A stretch of 43,948 nt of DNA from Flavobacterium sp. CF136 (GTDB lineage: Bacteria > Bacteroidota > Bacteroidia > Flavobacteriales > Flavobacteriaceae), in the NCBI RefSeq assembly GCF_000282055.1, contig NZ_AKJZ01000029.1:1-43948 (forward strand), in the 5' to 3' direction. This document shows positions 42,482 through 43,948 of this stretch, one piece after another. A program made the position numbers and the translations under genes. A model generated the notes under the pieces. It was given only the letters and a program-made list of their open reading frames with translations, made no database searches and was not told the origin of the DNA. Within the stretch, counting starts at the first letter, position 1. Every line of letters begins with the position of its first letter.

Positions 42482-42520
42482 CACAGATTAAAAATCCTTT
42501 AAAAATCATAAAAATCTGTG
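42482..42520. repeat. Small inverted repeat upstream of the photolyase gene
   Basis: CACAGATT (42482-42489) and AATCTGTG (42513-42520) are perfect inverted arms. An extra ACAGATT copy lies at 42465-42471. This CACAGATT motif recalls common flavobacterial intergenic repeats. Confidence 0.55.
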
Positions 42521-42553
42521 GCAATAAAAAAAACACAATCAGAAACTAACATA

Positions 42554-43849
42554 ATGACAAAACAAAAAATCACCTTTTTCTGGTTCAAACGCGATTTACG
42601 TTTAGACGATAATATTGGGTTATTTCATGCATTACAGTCTAATTTTCCTGTGATTCCATTATTCATTTTTGATGAAGATATTCTCGACCACCTTCCAAAG
42701 AACGATGCAAGGGTAAGTTTTATATACGATTCCCTCGAAAAAATAAACGAACAGCTTTCCGCTATTGATTCTTCCATTTTAATTAAAAAAGGAAAAACTG
42801 CCGAAGTCTGGAAATCACTTTTAACCGAATTTGATATTCAGAAAGTTTTCTTCAATAAAGATTACGAACCTTATGCCATAAAACGCGATCAGGAAATTGA
42901 TGCATTATTACAGCAAAATAATATTGAATCTTTATCATACAAGGACCACGTTATTTTTGAAGAAAAGGAAATCACTAAATCCGACGGACTTCCTTACACG
43001 GTTTACACACCTTACAAAAACAAATGGCTGGAGAAATATCATCTTTCAGGAACAGTTCAGGAATATGATACAAAACCACACTTTTTGAATTTTGCCAAAA
43101 ATCAATTTCAATTTCCAAAATTATCTGAAACAGGTTTTGAAAGAAGTACAATAAAAGTATTCCCGTATAACTTAACTCAAATTGCAAATTATAAAGAAAC
43201 CAGAGATTTTCCGGCTCTGGACAGTACTTCTTATCTTTCTCCACATTTACGTTTTGGAACTGTGAGTATTCGCAAATTGATAAATTGGGCAAACGGGAAA
43301 AACCAGACTTTCCTGAGCGAATTGATTTGGCGTGAATTTTTTATTCAGATTCTGTTTAATTTTCCAAAAGTAGTCGATCATAATTTCAAATCGGCTTATG
43401 ATGGCATTCAATGGCGAAATAACGAAGACGATTTTAAACGCTGGTGTTCCGGAACAACTGGTTACCCAATGGTCGATGCGGGAATGCGTCAGTTAAATGA
43501 GACGGGGTATATGCACAATCGCGTACGTATGGTGGTTGCGAGTTTTTTGTGCAAACATTTATTGATTAACTGGCAATGGGGCGAAGCTTATTTTGCTGAA
43601 AAATTACTTGATTTTGAATTGGCTTCGAATGTCGGAAACTGGCAATGGGCTGCAGGAACTGGCTGTGACGCCGCACCTTATTTCAGGGTTTTTAATCCTG
43701 AAATTCAACAGAAGAAATTTGACGAAAAAGGAATCTACATCCGCAAATGGATTCCCGAATTTGATTTGGGTTATAATGGACCTATGATTGATCATGCTTT
43801 TGCGAGAGATCGTGCTATTGCGGCTTATAAGGCGGGGATTGTGAGGTAA
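42554..43849 (+). CDS. Deoxyribodipyrimidine photolyase / cryptochrome family
   Basis: 431 residues from ATG 42554 (MTKQKITFFWFKRDLRLDDN); a GTG 36 nt upstream lies in a repeat. Residues 1-130 are the antenna-binding DNA photolyase domain. The FAD domain has TFLSELIWREFFIQILF, GYPMVDAGMRQLNETGYMHNRVRMVVASFL, and NWQWAAGTGCDAAPYFRVFNP with the electron-transfer tryptophan region. It fits a class I CPD photolyase that repairs UV dimers with blue light. Being next to the B12-regulated carotenoid genes supports a light-response group. Confidence 0.95.
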   Translation: MTKQKITFFWFKRDLRLDDNIGLFHALQSNFPVIPLFIFDEDILDHLPKNDARVSFIYDSLEKINEQLSAIDSSILIKKGKTAEVWKSLLTEFDIQKVFFNKDYEPYAIKRDQEIDALLQQNNIESLSYKDHVIFEEKEITKSDGLPYTVYTPYKNKWLEKYHLSGTVQEYDTKPHFLNFAKNQFQFPKLSETGFERSTIKVFPYNLTQIANYKETRDFPALDSTSYLSPHLRFGTVSIRKLINWANGKNQTFLSELIWREFFIQILFNFPKVVDHNFKSAYDGIQWRNNEDDFKRWCSGTTGYPMVDAGMRQLNETGYMHNRVRMVVASFLCKHLLINWQWGEAYFAEKLLDFELASNVGNWQWAAGTGCDAAPYFRVFNPEIQQKKFDEKGIYIRKWIPEFDLGYNGPMIDHAFARDRAIAAYKAGIVR

Positions 43850-43874
43850 ACAAAAATTACCTCTGCAAAGTCTT

Positions 43875-43948
43875 TGCGAGGAACGAAGCAACCACACTAA
43901 CAAGAAGCAAATTTGCTAGTCAAAAAGATATGCTGCATGTGATTGCTT
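43875..43948. repeat. Palindromic intergenic repeat cut by the window end
   Basis: Starts TGCGAGGAACGAAGCAACCA; the last ten bases GTGATTGCTT are an inverted copy of AAGCAACCAC with one mismatch. A perfect AGCAAATTTGCT (43906-43917) lies between. It resembles the TGCGAGGAACGAAGCAAT class of dispersed bacterial repeats and likely continues past the end. Confidence 0.6.

Overview
The window reads as chromosomal DNA of a Flavobacterium-like member of the Flavobacteriia (Bacteroidota). The pointers are AT-rich sequence, TAnnTTTG promoter elements, type IX secretion (T9SS) cargo with SprB repeats and type A/B sorting tails, a PorP/SprF partner, a transketolase split into two genes, and a zeaxanthin-type carotenoid cluster under a MerR/B12 regulator. 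The genus is my inference.

Layout. 1-1230: 3' end of a large T9SS-secreted adhesin and a small Tat-like exported protein. 1270-7216: minus-strand housekeeping genes dnaB, accA, and a tgt - lptF/G-like permease - EamA transporter operon. 7217-12954: a 111-bp folded intergenic element, a small acidic protein, split transketolase, an FKBP-like lipoprotein, an S4 RNA-binding protein, a PyrR-like phosphoribosyltransferase and aroK. 13081-13389: two identical tRNA-Lys(TTT) genes and a tRNA-Leu(GAG). 13749-18452: a PlsC-like acyltransferase, an unusual ChrB-AraC fusion regulator beside a small outer-membrane protein, an S24/XRE repressor divergent from alkB, and a DUF1810 protein. 18839-24225: a 1455-residue PKD/SprB-repeat adhesin and its PorP/SprF partner.

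24300-30100 looks like accessory DNA. It holds a gene remnant, an XRE/DUF2975 pair, a lipoprotein, a SymE-like toxin divergent from an XRE repressor with two matched operators, and a tight minus-strand cassette. The cassette is an unrecognised 328-residue protein, a RecQ-like helicase fused to a C-terminal nuclease-like domain, and a 37-residue membrane ORF starting 2 nt after the helicase stop. Palindromic repeats lie on both sides of it. This is the best candidate here for an undescribed, probably defence-related system.

30214-36467: a complete RND efflux operon (adaptor, pump, outer-membrane factor) preceded by a small His-rich exported protein. 36796-43849: a TPR protein, a Kir-type potassium channel, a MerR/B12-binding regulator, crtI, crtB, crtZ and a DNA photolyase. 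An identical 15-bp palindrome lies upstream of the regulator gene and across the crtI start codon, suggesting a light/B12-controlled carotenoid and photoprotection regulon. No lycopene cyclase is present; a 144-bp inverted-repeat element sits between crtB and crtZ. The window ends inside another short palindromic repeat.
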